Below are positions 32,334 to 45,456 of a stretch of DNA of 64,000 nucleotides, one piece after another (position 1 is the first letter of the stretch; every line of letters begins with the position of its first letter). The stretch is from Takakia lepidozioides (taxonomy: Eukaryota; Streptophyta; Takakiopsida; Takakiales; Takakiaceae): assembly GCA_030704615.1 (NCBI GenBank), contig CM060731.1, positions 58,508,756 through 58,572,755 on the forward strand. Direction: 5' to 3'. The position numbers and the translations under genes are program-made. The notes below the pieces were generated by a model. It did no database searches and was not told the origin of the DNA. It was given only the letters and a program-made list of their open reading frames with translations.

Positions 32334-35300
32334 CAATTTTATGTTCCTCATATGCATGACATGGGTCTACGAATAGTCTACTCAGGCCTGCACAAAACCT
32401 ACTGTTAGCCTATGTCTAGTGTAGAATACAAGTAGACTAGGCTATCGTGGTTTTTCATAATTGCCAAATTCGACAAAATTCGATAAGAAATGAAAATTTC
32501 CATTCAGAATCGAATTTGAATGGGAAGAAATGCATCAACTATTAATTGACAAGAACAAACTAACGCTGGATTTGGAGATCAAGAAAATGGTTGAGAAATA
32601 AACATCCGGATATTTCCGAAACCACTGTCCTAAACAAAATCACCACATTGAACAAAACAAGCAATACAACCAGCACGGTAATCTCCCACCACCCTAAACC
32701 ATTACCCTAATTGACCAGAACAAGCACATACAAACCCTATTGCGCACAAACCACTGTAGAGCAAAAAGAGGGCTCCTGCATATTCTTCTTGTTCAGTCAT
32801 GCATTCAACATTGTGGTTAGTTGGATGACACAAGTGACACCGCAACGGAATAGAAGATATCACCTACGCCATCTAGCATGCTATCCTAGAAACTGCAAGT
32901 ATGTCTAGTTCTAGTGAGTTTCCTCTCTTATCCTATGTGTATCTCTCTACCCTACAAATTGAATTGAATGAGCATAAACAAGTGGCCAAGATCTATGCTA
33001 CTTGCCATCATGATTCCAAGGGTTTTCCATCTGCATTGTAGATTATGGAAATGAATCAAACACCTATAAGTTGCCGTGAGTATACTCTTGGTACGATTAA
33101 CTATTTGTGCTCTAAGTGGCCATGATGCTTTCCCTCAAAACAATAATTTGAAGATCTTGTCAGCAACCTGCTCTATTTCTGGCACAATCTGATGTGAACA
33201 TGAGTAATTCTAAGTCCCTATCTCAAATTCAAACCCCTAATCCTTAAGCATCTGATCCGTTTATATGCCCCAAACATTGCATCTCAAGAGACAAGACCTT
33301 CGCCATATGCACCAAAGGATCACCATTTACTGCCCACTCAGTCTGGACTGTACCAACCCATCTCTCACACATTGCTCACAAGTCCAAGGTCCTGATTCAT
33401 GCTTACTACTCGCTTATATTCTTCCCCGGTGCCCCTATCCACAGCGGATGGTGCACTGAGAGACTGCTAATTCCATGGCTAACCCATCGTTCTCGGCTTC
33501 TTTTATTTGGCAGATCACGGGTAATTATCCCCCTTTCGTCTATCCTGCACGCCAATAATACTCGTGCCCCCCTAGTTTTTCTGCAGCTACTTTTTTTCAT
33601 CCATACGGATGCATAAGCACATCTTTCTATGCTAATTACCACCTTCATTCATCTGTCTGTCATCCAGCTATGCTTACTTATTCATCCACCCAGTGACGAC
33701 CAACTGTCAAGTCCGTTCATCCACCCGTCATCCACGATCATCAACTAGGTGTGCTCATTTTCCATCCATCAGCGCCCCTTTCATTCCTGCTTCATCTGTG
33801 AGGTGTATTGGCTTCCTCCCGACACTCCGACACTTAGCTTGAAAATTGCAGCTCGCAAAACTCAATGTTGCCCTACACCACCACACAAAACCACCCTGCA
33901 AACCATCGGTGAATTGAAAAACAACAGTGAAGCAATGAAGCAAGAGTGCACTGAAGCAGATAATGGAGCAGGAGTGAAATGAATTGACAGAGAATGAAGC
34001 AGGAATGAAGCAAACAACGAAGCAGACAATGAAACAAAAACCTAATGTGCACTGAAGCACAGACTGAAGCACTAAAGCAGAGATGAGAGTGCACTGAAGA
34101 CAGTGCAGTGCAGCATAGAATGAAGCAAGACCAAACGAATTGAATCGAGAGCAGGCCACATGAATCGAGAGCGGGCCAACACAAAACTGAAACAGAAGAC
34201 GAAAAGAGAGACTTTTCAATGTTGTACCTGCTTGTGCCGGCCATTTTGGTGTCCCTGCAACCACAGTCTTTCGTTTGATACTCTCTTCCGCACCTCTGCC
34301 TGCCGGTAATTGCACTGTGCTCTCGCCTCTGCACTCGTCAATCTCCACTCGCCACTGTCATGTCTCTCCTCCCCGCTCTTCAAATTTTGCCTATTTCACT
34401 CTTTCACCTTTCACCCTCTTCTCTCTCTGCACTTGGCCAAATCTTCTTTCTCTCCAGTGTCTAGTCGCTGCAAAACGTGCTCGAAAACTCTTCTCTTTCA
34501 CGCTCTCATTTCTCAACTGTCAAGCTCTCACTCGCGCAGTGCTTACACGTAGAAAATGGGAAGCCCAAAGAGCGGGCTCAAAGAGCGCACCCCTTATAAG
34601 CGACCTTCAGGGATGATCTGAACCATTGCCTCCGTCCGAAATCGAACGGTCGCGCGACCCAAATGGATGTTCTGCCCCATCCACGCAAACTAACATTAAT
34701 ACTGCCCATCCACACAGATGAAATTAGTTCAAAATTTGTTCCAAATTGACAGACAAATGCACACACGTTTGGACAGACGACTGGACAGACGAATGAAAAA
34801 CGGACAAAATGACTGTAATGATGCCATTGGTCAGACTCTGCAACCCTCACGCTTACAAAAATCTTAAAATAGATTCGAAGCCGCCAAACCTTAACCCACG
34901 CCCCAAACGCACATGTGACCACCCACGTGGCACGCCTAGGCAGTCGTTTCAAACGCAATCTGCCAGAGGACACATCGTTGTACCTACGGATTCGTCACAC
35001 AGTATAATCATTGTCTCATTATGAGCCGTCCACAATCACTTTCGGCTGTTAGCCGCCGGGCGTCAATATTCCCTGACAACACCCGCAAGTGTCATGTGAC
35101 ATATGGCTTTAAGGATAATAGATGGCCCCTCGAGGGACTACCCATTTATCGAGGGATACCCGACACAAGGGTCCATCCCTACATTAAACATGTGCAAGCA
35201 AGCAAGGCACGACAGAGCATTCCGCACACCTGTAATGCACCGCCCTCGCTGTCCAATGCAATGCGCCGGCATGTAATGCCCCGCCCTGCCCAAGTGTTTT

Positions 35301-35999
35301 ATTCACTGTAACAGCACGATAAATATAAACAAAAAAATCTCAAAGTGCTTTATGGTTCACCTCCAGATTCCTCCCAGCTTATAGTGATCGATTGTTAACG
35401 TGCAATCCAGAATTAGTTGTGGCAATTAGCCGCATGACTTCATTTCTCCCGACCACTTGTCAGAATCGGCATCCTTCACGCTTATTCCAGAGTCTGCTGT
35501 CAGAGCCGCACAATAATGATGCCAGACATGTAGTCCTACTAACGTACAAGTATGATAGAATTCAGTCTGATCGTGGCCGTTATCGTTTGTTCGATAATTA
35601 ATGTGACAATGGCTGTTGTCAATAAATGGAAAATTGTGCACACTTTCAATGAAGCCGTGATTTCACGAGTTGAAATAAGCCGTTCGATTCCGTCTTAATC
35701 CACGGTGGCCACAATCGATCCGGGAGAGAAAGCATACCACACTTCAAGATGAAAGTTACTTGTCACCTCTATATAATGTCCGACTCCACATAGCACCAAC
35801 TTCCCCCTACGAACCTCTCACTTGCTTCTTTTCTCTCGCGCACCTCTCTGGACATCCTGCACCTCTCTTGACAACGTGCACCTCTTTGCCTGTCCTACAC
35901 CACTCTGCCCATAGGGTACTTCTAAAGCAGCCTCTGAGTCTCTCTCTGCTTCCTTAGTCTCGGGTGTCAACTGCACATTTCTCATGTAGGATAATATGA
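32334..35999. other. Unassigned stretch with a GAAGCA-type simple repeat
   Basis: No gene is recognised. At 33,920-34,130 the plus strand repeats AATGAAGCAGR/ACTGAAGCA words many times, a degenerate short tandem repeat. Pyrimidine-rich stretches around 34,270-34,540 give open frames with no domain. Confidence 0.4.
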
Positions 36000-36493
36000 T
36001 ATATATATATATTTTTGTACTCTCCATGTGCACCAGCTAAACTTGCTTTTGTTTGTCTAAAGTTACTCCCAAACCTCCACTGGGCAGTCGCCACATTATT
36101 ATTCATCCCTAGAATCAATTTCTCATCTATAGAGGGCCTCTTCATTATCTATTGTTTATCCATGTGGTTGATTTCATCAACAGATATCATCCAACCTCCA
36201 CTGTCCAGTGGAGGTTGGCATTTGTGACTTCTTCTGACAGTTCAGATAGATGTAGTCACATTGTTCTATACTCCGCCCTTGTACTCCACTTCAATTCCAA
36301 TTGTCTTTTATCAGTCTTGGGATAGATCCAAACATTGACTATACTTTTTCAAACCATATTGTTTTTCTCATTCAAAACCGTTGAAAAAGTTCTACTTCAA
36401 CTCCTCCTTTCGGTGGCACGACGTTCTTTCCTTCAGTTAATCTTCCTTCCCGTAATCCGATTTTATTGAATCTCCACTGCCCAGTGGGGGTTA

Positions 36494-37049
36494 CTAAATT
36501 CATGGGGTTCCAAGTAGGCCAAAAGGTGTTTCTGTCGCTTCCTGGACCTCCGTCAGTGGTTGCATTAGGAGATTGCCTGAATGTCTTTGAGGAAGGAACT
36601 TGCCACAGTCACCACTTGTGTTCGTCTACCATCACCCCTTCCCGCATTATTTGCTCATACGTATCCAAAGCCTCTATACCACGCCTCGTTGTGCATATCC
36701 TCTCCCTTCCTGCATCATTTGCTCAAGAATAAGCTCAAGGAAGGTGCATCAGTTGCTCAAGAATATGTCACAAAGCCTCAATCCCACGCCCCTGCATTGC
36801 ATATCTTGCGATCATCCCGTTCCATGACACAAGTTCTCACTACTTCAGCTCAATACTACGAAAACATATGGTAGCACGGGAGACAAAAGGAGGCTAAGTC
36901 CCAGCCCTATGTGTTCACGGCTGAACGTGGGCAACCCTAAAGCAACTTCTTAAAAAATTTAACCTTTTGCACTTTGTGTCATTCCATTGACGCAAGTGCT
37001 TAGATGGATTAGGTCATCCAATAGATGAACCCATTCGTGTACATGCCTT
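36494..37049. other. Unassigned stretch
   Basis: It includes a local direct repeat (CATATCCTCTCCCTTCCTGC region and GTTGCTCAAGAATA words at 36,690-36,770). No coding evidence. Confidence 0.35.
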
Positions 37050-37410
37050 AAGATGCCACGTGTAGTGATGTAGTCATATAAACATAGTTGTGAAACCTCG
37101 TGTAGTCATGTAGTCATAAGCTTCTATGGCATGTTATCAATGCGTAGTAATGATGTAGTCATTTAGTCATAAGCTTATATGGCACGTGTTTGACGTGTAG
37201 TAGTGCGTCTGACTACTAGTTATATAAACCAAGCCTATGTGTTTGGTCAACAATGTTTGATCTCAGCTCCTAGTCATGTAGTAATATGTATGACTTCATT
37301 AGATTAAAATATATTAAAATGCGCCCAACAATGGGTTTCATCACTATGTAGTCACATATATAGTCATGATTACCAAGGTTTATATCACCCGTAGTCATAA
37401 AAACGACAAT
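37050..37410. repeat. GTAGTCAT-word cluster
   Basis: Many copies of GTAGTCATGTAGTCATA-like words, the same vocabulary as the interior of the CACTA-like element at 25.5-26.3 kb. It is probably a fragment of a related element whose ends are lost. Confidence 0.5.
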
Positions 37411-37559
37411 CTGTACTCAGTGCTTGCACTTGACTCAAGCCAAGTCTCCAACTGTGGTATTCCACTAAGAGGACCCTTACCCTATCATTATTGCCATACT
37501 TTTCAATTTGTCACTCCTTAACTTATACCTCTCATGTTCTCTTCCTTTTCCTGGACCTC

Positions 37560-38960
37560 TAAGCAAGTCTATGTCTAGCGACAAATGGTCTTCCATGTTT
37601 GTTTGTCCATTTCTAACTTAAACCAAAACCCCTACCTTAGTAAACCTTATCCTAGTAAAATCCTTTACCCTAAACCCTTTAGTAACCCTAAAAGACCCTT
37701 AAGCATTTATCCCTAGACCCTTACCATTCCTTTTGCAAATTGGATTGTACTATCCATACTATAACCAATAATGGTTATGGACCTTATGGTAATCCAAATC
37801 TCTTCTCCATTCTTTTTGCGCTACTTTTCTCGTTTGTTTTGGATTCACATGCACTTAATACCAAGTTTATATACTATTGTGTTTTCTATGTATCTTAAGA
37901 CCAAGTTCCAACGACGAGTCATTAATTTAAATACTTGCACAATTGTCCGTCTCAATGACTCTTCCATAATATATATATATATATATATTTTCATTTTTTT
38001 ACCATAATTATACACACCAAGATCTAGTGAGTGCGAGTCTTCCATATTTGTTTGTCCATTTATACCTTTACCATCACCCCTAAACCCTTACCCTTCACTT
38101 TACGCTTCCCTTAACCCTTCCATAGGCTTAAGCCGGACCCTTAGTACCCTAAACCATTACTCTTACCATATACCAAAAACCTTTGTGTACTACTATAAAT
38201 CCAAACCCTAAACCCTTACCCTGGCCTTAATCCTTACCCTAAGCTTAGCCTGACACTTACTACCCTAAACCATTACTCTTACCATATACCAAAAACCAGG
38301 TTAGTGTACTATCCTACTTACACTCCAAATCAAGTTATTGTACTACCATGTGTAAGTCTACATATTTGTTTGTCCCTTTCTACCCTAAACCCCTACCTTT
38401 CCCTTTACCCTTGCCTTAATCCTTACCCTAAGCTTAAGCCTAACACTTACTACCCTAAACCATTAGTACTCTTATCATATACCAAAAAACCAGGTTAGTG
38501 TACTACCCTACTTACACTCCAAACCAAGTTATTGTACTACCATGTGTCAGTCTTCCATATTTGTTTGTCCCTTTCTACCCTAAATCCAAACCCTAAACCC
38601 TTACCCTTCCCTTTATCCTTCCCTTAATCCTTACCATAAGCTTAAGCGTGATCCTTAGCACTCTAAACCATTACTCTTACCATATACCAAAAACCTTAGT
38701 GTAGTACCCTACTTAAACTCCAAACCTTATTGTACTACCATGTTACCTCTTGTTAAATTTGTATCATTCTCTTTTAATGTTTTCTTTAATTTTGTTGCAT
38801 AACGTATGATAAAATGATTACATAAATATCAAATTCCCCTTACATTTTTTACATTCTACGGAGGTGAGTCTTCCATATTTGTTTCTCTCTTTCTACCCTA
38901 AACCCTTTAAAACCCTAAATCCTTCTCCGAATCACCACAAATTTGGATCTTATTGCACTT
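37560..38960. repeat. Tandem repeat with telomere-like CCCTAAACCC words
   Basis: A unit containing CTTCCATATTTGTTTGTCC, then TACCCTAAACCCTTACCCTT, CTTAATCCTTACCCTAAGCTT and CCATATACCAAAAACC, recurs with starts near 37,590, 38,038, 38,356, 38,550 and 38,870. Spacing is about 190-450 bp. The CCCTAAA words resemble the plant telomere repeat but are embedded in a longer unit, so this is an interstitial satellite. Confidence 0.65.
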
Positions 38961-39449
38961 ATAGTTACACCCCAAACCTTATTTTACTACCCTAGTAGGT
39001 CATCTTCCTAATGTTTCAAACTATTTTAATATTTTACTGCCCTTCTCCCACCCAAAACATCCAATGGCATTGCCTCTGAATATTGTGCTTGTCAACATGA
39101 AGATTCAATCAAAATTACTATCAAGTTATATCGAGTATGGTAGAGTATGAGTCTACCCCATGTTCGATTCGACACAGTTGTTTATCGTGATTACATAATG
39201 TAATATTACATCATTTGACTTCCCAGTGGACGTTCAATGAATTGTTCAGTACTGCAACTTCACAAGCACTTCAATGTCAAATGGACATCTTATATGTCAC
39301 ATTTTGAAGCAAGTATGACATCATTTGTAATTTCACAAAGTTCAATCACACATTACACCATGATATTATTAATATTTGAATCAATTTTAATTCAAATATG
39401 TATTAAGTTTGGTCCGGATTTAAGCCAAAAGTCCAGAATTAGTTAAAAT
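38961..39449. other. Unassigned AT-rich stretch before the copia RT
   Basis: No domain is recognised. Copia homology resumes at about 39,450. Confidence 0.4.
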
Positions 39450-39964
39450 GGGGTTGATTGGGAAATTCACCAAATGGACGTGAAGACAGCCTTCCTCTAC
39501 GGTGATTTGCATGAAGAAATCTTTATGTGTCAACCTAAAGGATTTGAGGACGGTGAGAAAGTATGGCCGTTGAAGAAGTCATTATACGGCTTAAAGCAAG
39601 CCTCCCGAAGTTGGTATGAAAAAATCGATGCATACTTGATTTCCAAAATGTTCATAAGAGGAGAGGCAGACCACATCGTCTACTTCAAAACGGGGAGAGA
39701 CATGTTCATCATCTTGTTCGTGGATGATTTGATATTGGGCAAAAGCTTAGACAAGATGAACGTGGTGAATGAGGAATTGAGTCGGGCTTTTGAGATGGTC
39801 GATTTGGGTGTAGTGAGTTTCATACTAGGAATTCAGATTTTCAGAAATCGAGAGAAGAAGGAGATTCGGCTAAGCCAAACTCGCTACATCAAGAAGATCC
39901 TTGCTAGATTGAACATGGAGGAATCCAAAGCGGTCGCTACACCAATGGAGGTTGGAAGCAGATT
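39450..39964 (+). pseudogene. Copia reverse transcriptase (C-terminal part)
   Basis: The frame GVDWEIHQMDVKTAFLYGDL opens with the copia RT motif carrying the first catalytic aspartate. It continues through KSLYGLKQASRSWYEKID, FVDDLILG in the active-site YVDD position (the Tyr is Phe here) and GVVSFILGIQIFRNR. It stops at GSRF where element A has inserted; the downstream side resumes at 56,148. The RT fingers upstream of 39,450 are missing. Apart from these ends the frame is open, which is unusual among the transposon parts here. Confidence 0.85.
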
Positions 39965-40291
39965 TGTCAAGTTATTTTACCACTAGTGTGAAACTAGCTA
40001 GGAAATAGCTAGCTTTTACATATTGACATTTGGGATTGGCCCAAGTGTCAATCCAGGGGTCAAGGCAGATTTAGGCCCTGGAGTGGTTATCTTCACGGCA
40101 AGCGCGGAAGGCTCATCTTTCTCGAGTTGAGCCTCACCGCGCCTAGCTATGGCGCCGTAGTGTGGATTCCCCATGGCGTGGGGTGCACTTGGCTTGACTT
40201 GTATTTGAGTGATGAGGTTATATATGCATGAGTTTATGCTTCAGCTTTGTGAGCTCGCATGAGCTTGTGCTTGTATTCTTCTTTTTTATCA
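39965..40291 (+). repeat. Element A terminal repeat A1
   Basis: 327 bp from TGTCAAGTTATTTTACC to TTTTTTATCA, matching A2 at 55,628-55,954 base for base apart from a few changes (TTACC/TTATC, GATTT/GAGTT, TTTT/TCTT). It is followed by CTCGAGAAAGATGAGC, not by a B repeat. Confidence 0.9.
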
Positions 40292-43200
40292 CTCGAGAAA
40301 GATGAGCTCGTATCTGTGAGTGCCAAATACGAGTTAGTTGTAGCACTTGTGGTTTTTGCTTGAGAATGAGAGAAACCAAGTTGTTATGCAAGGAGCACCG
40401 TGGAGCTCTTGGTTGTTAGAAGCGGAGGCGATGTGGGTTACGAGGTGGTAGACCTTGGCATTCGATCTTCAGCTTCAGAGATGAAAGCACCATGCTGCAG
40501 GTAATTCCAGAGCACCTTGATGGTTTCAGATTGTGTACATGCATGAGCAAGCACGATTGGGAAGAGGACCAGTCAAGAACAGATTATAGTGGCTTTGGTG
40601 GCAAAACTGAGAACTGGACTTGGGAATGCGAGCTTTCATTGTGTGAAGGATTGCAAGACCAAGCGAAAGGGCTGATTTGGTTTGGGGCAAATCAGTGCAC
40701 TTTGTGGAGTATGGTGAGATTGGGTTTCAATCTCGAGCTTCAGCATTGAGAGGGCTCTTGTCATGGCAAGAGCAGGGCAGGAACAGGAGCTAAGAGGTGC
40801 GGTAAGGCCATGGAATGTGCACCTAGGGTTTCAGAGCTTGGAAGAAGAGCTCTTGCACCACAAGAGAAGTGTCTTGTGGCTGGAAATGTAAGCCTTAGGG
40901 TTTCAGGAGCTTGGCAAAGGCTGTGGAGTGCTTAGTCTTGTCTTAGAGAGCATCAAGGAGCCAAGGAGCCAAGATAGGGGGCTGATATCTCTTGTGTGAA
41001 GAGGTTGCATGTGTGGAGCATGTATTCAGCTCATTGAAGCTTCCATCTTCAAGCTAGGAGGGCAAGCAAGGAAGTGGGAAAGGCTGACTTCCCTTATGCG
41101 AGGGCAATGCATGTGTGGAGCATGCTATCAGCCTGATGAAGGCTTGCACTTTCAGGTTTGTGGGTGCAAGAAATGAAGCAAAGGAGCTGATTCTCTTATG
41201 GTGAGAGTGGGGCATGTGTGGAGCATGCCTTCAGCCCATTGAGGCTCTTGTTTTCAAGCTTTAGAGAGCTAGAACAGAAGGTCTAGGGCTGGTTTCCACT
41301 TGGAGTGAAAGAAAAGCACTTGTAGGGCCTATGTGAGTTGGGGTTTCAACTTCAAGCTTGAAGGGAGCGCAACTCTTGAAGCAGCAGGTGTAGGGGGCCG
41401 AAATAGGCTCTAAGACAGATGTTATGGCCAAGGAGAGTGCTTGAATGAGTGCTCACAAGGGCTGGGAACCAGCAGGGCTTGGTTGTTTGCCATTGAGTTT
41501 AGTGGCGTGTTTGGGGAGGCTAAGTGAGAAAGAAGGCTTGGTTTGTGGCAACCACCTCATGGCTTAGGGCTACTATGGTGGTGTGTGGGAGCCGAAAGAG
41601 CAAGAATACCTTGTTGATTTCCTCACAGCCGCCATAGCTCGGTGGAAAGAAGCCTAGAGTCCAAGAGACACAAACCCTAGCTTGGCGTGGCTAAACTGCT
41701 AGAGCGGCCATGGATGGGGCTGTGACGGGCTGTGACGGGCTGTGTCAGGCCGTGCCTGAGGCCTGTGGGGCTGTGAGGGGCTGTGAGGGGCTGTGACAAG
41801 CTGTGCCAGTAGCATGTGGGGCTGTGACGGGCTGTGGCGGGCTGTGCCCTGTGGCCTGTGGGGCTGTGACGGGCTGTGCGGGGCTGTGACAAGCTGTGCC
41901 CAGTGGCCTGTGGGGCTGTGACGGACTGTGCGGGGCTGTGACAGGCTGTGCCCAGTGGCCTGTGGGGCTGTGAGGGGCTGTGAGGGGCTGTGACAGGCCG
42001 TGCCTAAGGCCTTTGGGGCTGTGATGGGCTGTGAGGGGCTGTGACAGGCCGTGCCTGAGGCCTTTGAGGCTGTGACGGGCTGTGACGGGCTGTGACAGGC
42101 CGTGCCTGAGGCCTTTGGGGCTGTGACGGGCTGTGAGGGGCTGTGACAGGCCGTGCCTGAGGCCTTTGGGGCTGTGATGGGCTATGAGGGGCTGTGTCAG
42201 GCCGTGCCTGAGGCCTGTGGGGCTGTGACGGGCTGTGAGGGGCTGTGACAGGCTGTGCCCGTGGCCTTTGGGGCTGTGAGGGCTGTGACAGGCTGTGCCC
42301 AGTGGCCTGTGGGGCTGTGACGGGCTGTGCGGGGCTGTGACAGGCTATGCCCAGTGGCCTGTGGGGCTGTGACGGGCTGTGCGGGGCTGTGACAGGCTGT
42401 GCCCAGTGGCCTGTGGGGCTGTGACGGGCTGCGAGGGGCTGTGACAGGCCGTGCCCATGGCCTTTGGGGCTGTGACGGGCTGTGAGGGGCTGTGACAGGC
42501 CGTGCCTGAGGCCTTTGGGGCTGTGACGGGCTGTGACGGGCTGTGACAGGCCGTGCTTGAGGCCTTTGGGGCTGTGTCGGGCTGCGCCGGTGGCCTTCGG
42601 GGTCGTGACGGGTTGTGAGGGCCTGTGACGGGCTACGCCGGTGGCCTTGGGGGCTGTGAGGGGCTGTGACAGGCCGTGCCTGAGGCCTTTGGGGCTGTGA
42701 CGGGTTGTGAGGGGCTGTGACAGGCCGTGCCTGAGGCCTTTGGGGCTGTGACGGGCTGTGAGGGGCTGTGTCAGGCCGTGCCTGAGGCCTTTGGGGCTGT
42801 GACGGGCTGTGACGGGCTGTGACAGGCCGTGCTTGAGGCCTTTGGGGCTGTGTCGGGCTGCGCCGGTGGCCTTCGGGGTCGTGATGGTTGTGAGGGCCTG
42901 TGACGGGCTACGCCGGTGGCCTTGGGGGCTGTGAGGGGCTGTGACAGGCCGTGCCTGAGGCCTTTGGGGCTGTGACGGGTTGTGAGGGGCTGTGACAGGC
43001 CGTGCCTGAGGCCTTTGGGGCTGTGACGGGCTGTGAGGGGCTGTGTCAGGCCGTGCCTGAGGCCTTTGGGGCTGTGACGGGCTGTGAGGGGCTGTGTCAG
43101 GCCGTGCCTGAGGCCTTTGGGGCTGTGACGGGCTGTGACGGGCTGTGACAGGCCGTGCTTGAGGCCTTTGGGCTGTGTCGGGCTGCGCCGGTGGCCTTCG

Positions 43201-44441
43201 GGGTCGTGACGGGTTGTGAGGGCCTGTGACGGGCTACGCCGGTGGCCTTGGGGGCTGTGAGGGCTGTGACAGGCCGTGCCTGAGGCCTTTGGGGCTGTGA
43301 CGGGTTGTGAGGGCTGTGACAGGCCGTGCCTGAGGCCTTTGGGGCTGTGACGGGCTGTGAGGGGCTGTGTCAGGCCGTGCCTGAGGCCTGTGGGGCTGTG
43401 ACGGGCTGTGAGGGGCTGTGACAGGCTGTGCCCGTGGCCTTTGGGGCTGTGAGGGGCTGTGACAGGCTGTGCCCGTGGCCTTTGGGGCTGTGAGGGGTTG
43501 TGACAGGCTGTGCCCATGGCCTTTGGGGCTGTGACGGGCTGTGAGGGGCTGTGTCAAGCCGTGCCTGAGGCCTTTGGGGCTGTGAGGGGCTGTGACAGGC
43601 TGTGCCCAGTGGCCTATGGGGCTGTGACGGGCTGTGACAGGCTGTGGCGAGCTGTGACGGGCTTTGAGGGGCTGTGACAGGCTGTGCCCAGTGGCCTGTG
43701 GGACTGTGACGGCTGTGACCAGTGAGCTGGTCTGTGGTGGCCCGTGTTGACCTGTGGACGGCCTGTGCTGACTCGTGGAGGCACTGGTGGACTGCCTAAG
43801 GACTAGCATGTGGTCTGGAAGGCCGAATTTCGAAGCTCGTGGAGGGCGGTTTGAGGAGTATCTTCATGATATTCCCATGGTCATGCAAGTGAGGGAAGAG
43901 AGGAGAGGAAGAGGGTTGGGATGAGGGCATGCTGGGGTTAGGCATTGCTTTAGCTTCTCTTCCTTGTAGTTTCCACCCTCTCATTAGGCCAAGACCTTTC
44001 CGTAGGTGGAGGCAAGAGTCAGTCCGGGTTTGGGCTGGGGTGTCCTTGCAGGAGCAACACCGTGGAGTTGTTTTTGGTGTGGGGGAGTTATCGTTCTGAT
44101 TTCTTGTGTTTGGATCCCCTCCATACCTGCATGCTTGACTGTGCGCCATGCTAGTTTTGTGTGGGCGCTTGTTTTTATAGGTGATTGGTCCGGATTTGAT
44201 CACCGGCCAGTCCTAGAGCATGCTGTCGATGGTGAGGCTGGGGTGATGACCAGCTAGACCATCATTGTTTCTCCTGTGGTGAGGTTGGAGGTGATGACCA
44301 GCCAACCATAGGAGTGCTTGCGGTGGATGCAGGTAAAGGTGTAGGCTATGTTAGGAACTTTGTATTCCAAACCATAAGCCGCAACAGGTTCTCTACCCGG
44401 TTACCTTGTGGAGAGGGGGTTAGGGACATGTTCATGACCGG
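40292..44441 (+). other. Element A long 5' leader
   Basis: About 4.1 kb of untranslated DNA between A1 and the gag start, G-rich on the plus strand. It contains loosely repeated blocks at 40,790-41,340 (GGAGCATGYNTTCAGCYCATTGA words) and the minisatellite at 41,690-43,790. No TGG-initiated primer site follows A1. Confidence 0.6.
41690..43790. repeat. GGGGCTGTGACGGGCTGTG minisatellite in element A leader
   Basis: Roughly 2.1 kb of tandem units about 55-60 bp long. A typical unit is GGGGCTGTGACGGGCTGTGA, GGGGCTGTGACAGGCC, GTGCCTGAGGCCTTT. Higher-order blocks containing CGGGCTGCGCCGGTGGCCTT recur near 42,575, 42,855 and 43,175. Long minus-strand open frames here (His-Ser-Pro and Ala-Arg rich) follow from the unit lacking stops and are not genes. 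Confidence 0.9.
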
Positions 44442-45456
44442 TTGAGTGTCAATACGGAGGTGCCACTAGTTGCTGGGGACAGTGCCGGTTCGAGCACTAG
44501 CGATACTAGTGGGTACACAAGACGAGGTGTGCGGTTTAGGCCACCTTCACCTCCTGTGTCTTCCACGGAAGGTTCTGATTCGGATTGTGAATCAGGAGGA
44601 CTCATACCGGCGGTGCAAGTTGTTTATTTGCCATTGTTGTGGGACACAATGGAGGAGATGTATGGAGCTACCAAGGGGCCACGAAGGTACTCTGGGGCGG
44701 TGGGCACCATCGAGTTGGATGATTTTATCCAAGAGTTTGATAGTTGGTGTGATTTGCAGCAAATGCGCAATCCACAACTATTTACGCTGTTCATGGCATG
44801 GAAAGGGCTGTTTCAGCACCTTGAGGGGCCGCCTATGGATGATTACCATGAGTTCAGGCAGGGGCATGAGGATGAGATCGAGGAGTGGAGGATGTACTGG
44901 TCACCCGACTATGTCTCCATCACTAGGGCACTAGAGCCACGAGGGCAGTGGCTACACCTGCCGCTGCACCGGCAACTTCAGCAAGTAGCAGAGGGACTAG
45001 TGGGACTGGTGGTACAGTAGCTACGACGTCCACCCAAGCCACTACCGCACCAGCACTAGTACCCGTGCCTGCCTTCAACCATGTTGTGGAGTTCTTCGAA
45101 GAGTTGAGAGGGAACTACCAAGGGGTGAGGACAGAGAAGTTGCGGAGCTTGCAAGAGTTCCAACGGAAGCCGACCGAGAGCTTGAGGGAGGCTTTCACTC
45201 GCATGAGGCGCTTGATAAATGTAACCCAAGGGGTTACGGAAGCTCAGGCAGTCCAATTCTGGTATGGGATATTGGACAAGGAGCTGAGGAGAAGGGTGCG
45301 GGATGCAACTCTCCTACAAGCGGCCCAACCCACCTTAGCAAATGTGTTTTTGCTGGCAGAGCGGATAGAACTCAACATGGTGGAGGAACGAGTGGTCATG
45401 GTGGGATTTGCTAAGGAGACACCATGGGGTAGTGGTGCTCCTAGCCAACCACTACC
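44442..45456 (+). pseudogene. Element A gag, 5' part
   Basis: It starts MSVNTEVPLVAGDSAGSS. It passes a region with YSGAVGTIELDDFIQEFDSW (about 44,692), then changes frame near 44,940. It then encodes VEFFEELRGNYQGVRTEKL (about 45,089) and ESLREAFTRMRRLINVTQG, typical of the Retrotrans_gag capsid fold. It is cut at 45,456 by element B and continues in the same frame at 52,428. Gag would build the particle. Confidence 0.75.

Larger units (their letters stand above)
31160..36493. repeat. Dispersed palindromes AACCTCCACTG...CAGTGGAGGTT
   Basis: Full or half copies occur at 31,161 (half), 32,109, 32,309, 36,072 (half), 36,191 and 36,468. Each full copy is a 24-28 bp palindrome with a 2-4 bp centre. 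They form two clusters about 4 kb apart, as expected of subterminal repeats of one DNA element or a family of small hairpin insertions. Confidence 0.6.

Noticed and set aside
33755-34348. 197-codon minus-strand frame rich in Cys and Phe
   Set aside because: It is produced by the GAAGCA-type simple repeat read in reverse. No domain or conserved start is seen.
37560-38960. A true telomere
   Set aside because: CCCTAAA words are scattered within longer units rather than in uninterrupted tandem, and unique sequence follows on both sides.
41677-43809. Long minus-strand open frames with His-Ser-Pro-rich repeats
   Set aside because: They arise because the minisatellite unit lacks stops in several frames. 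There is no start context, no domain, and it lies in a retroelement leader.
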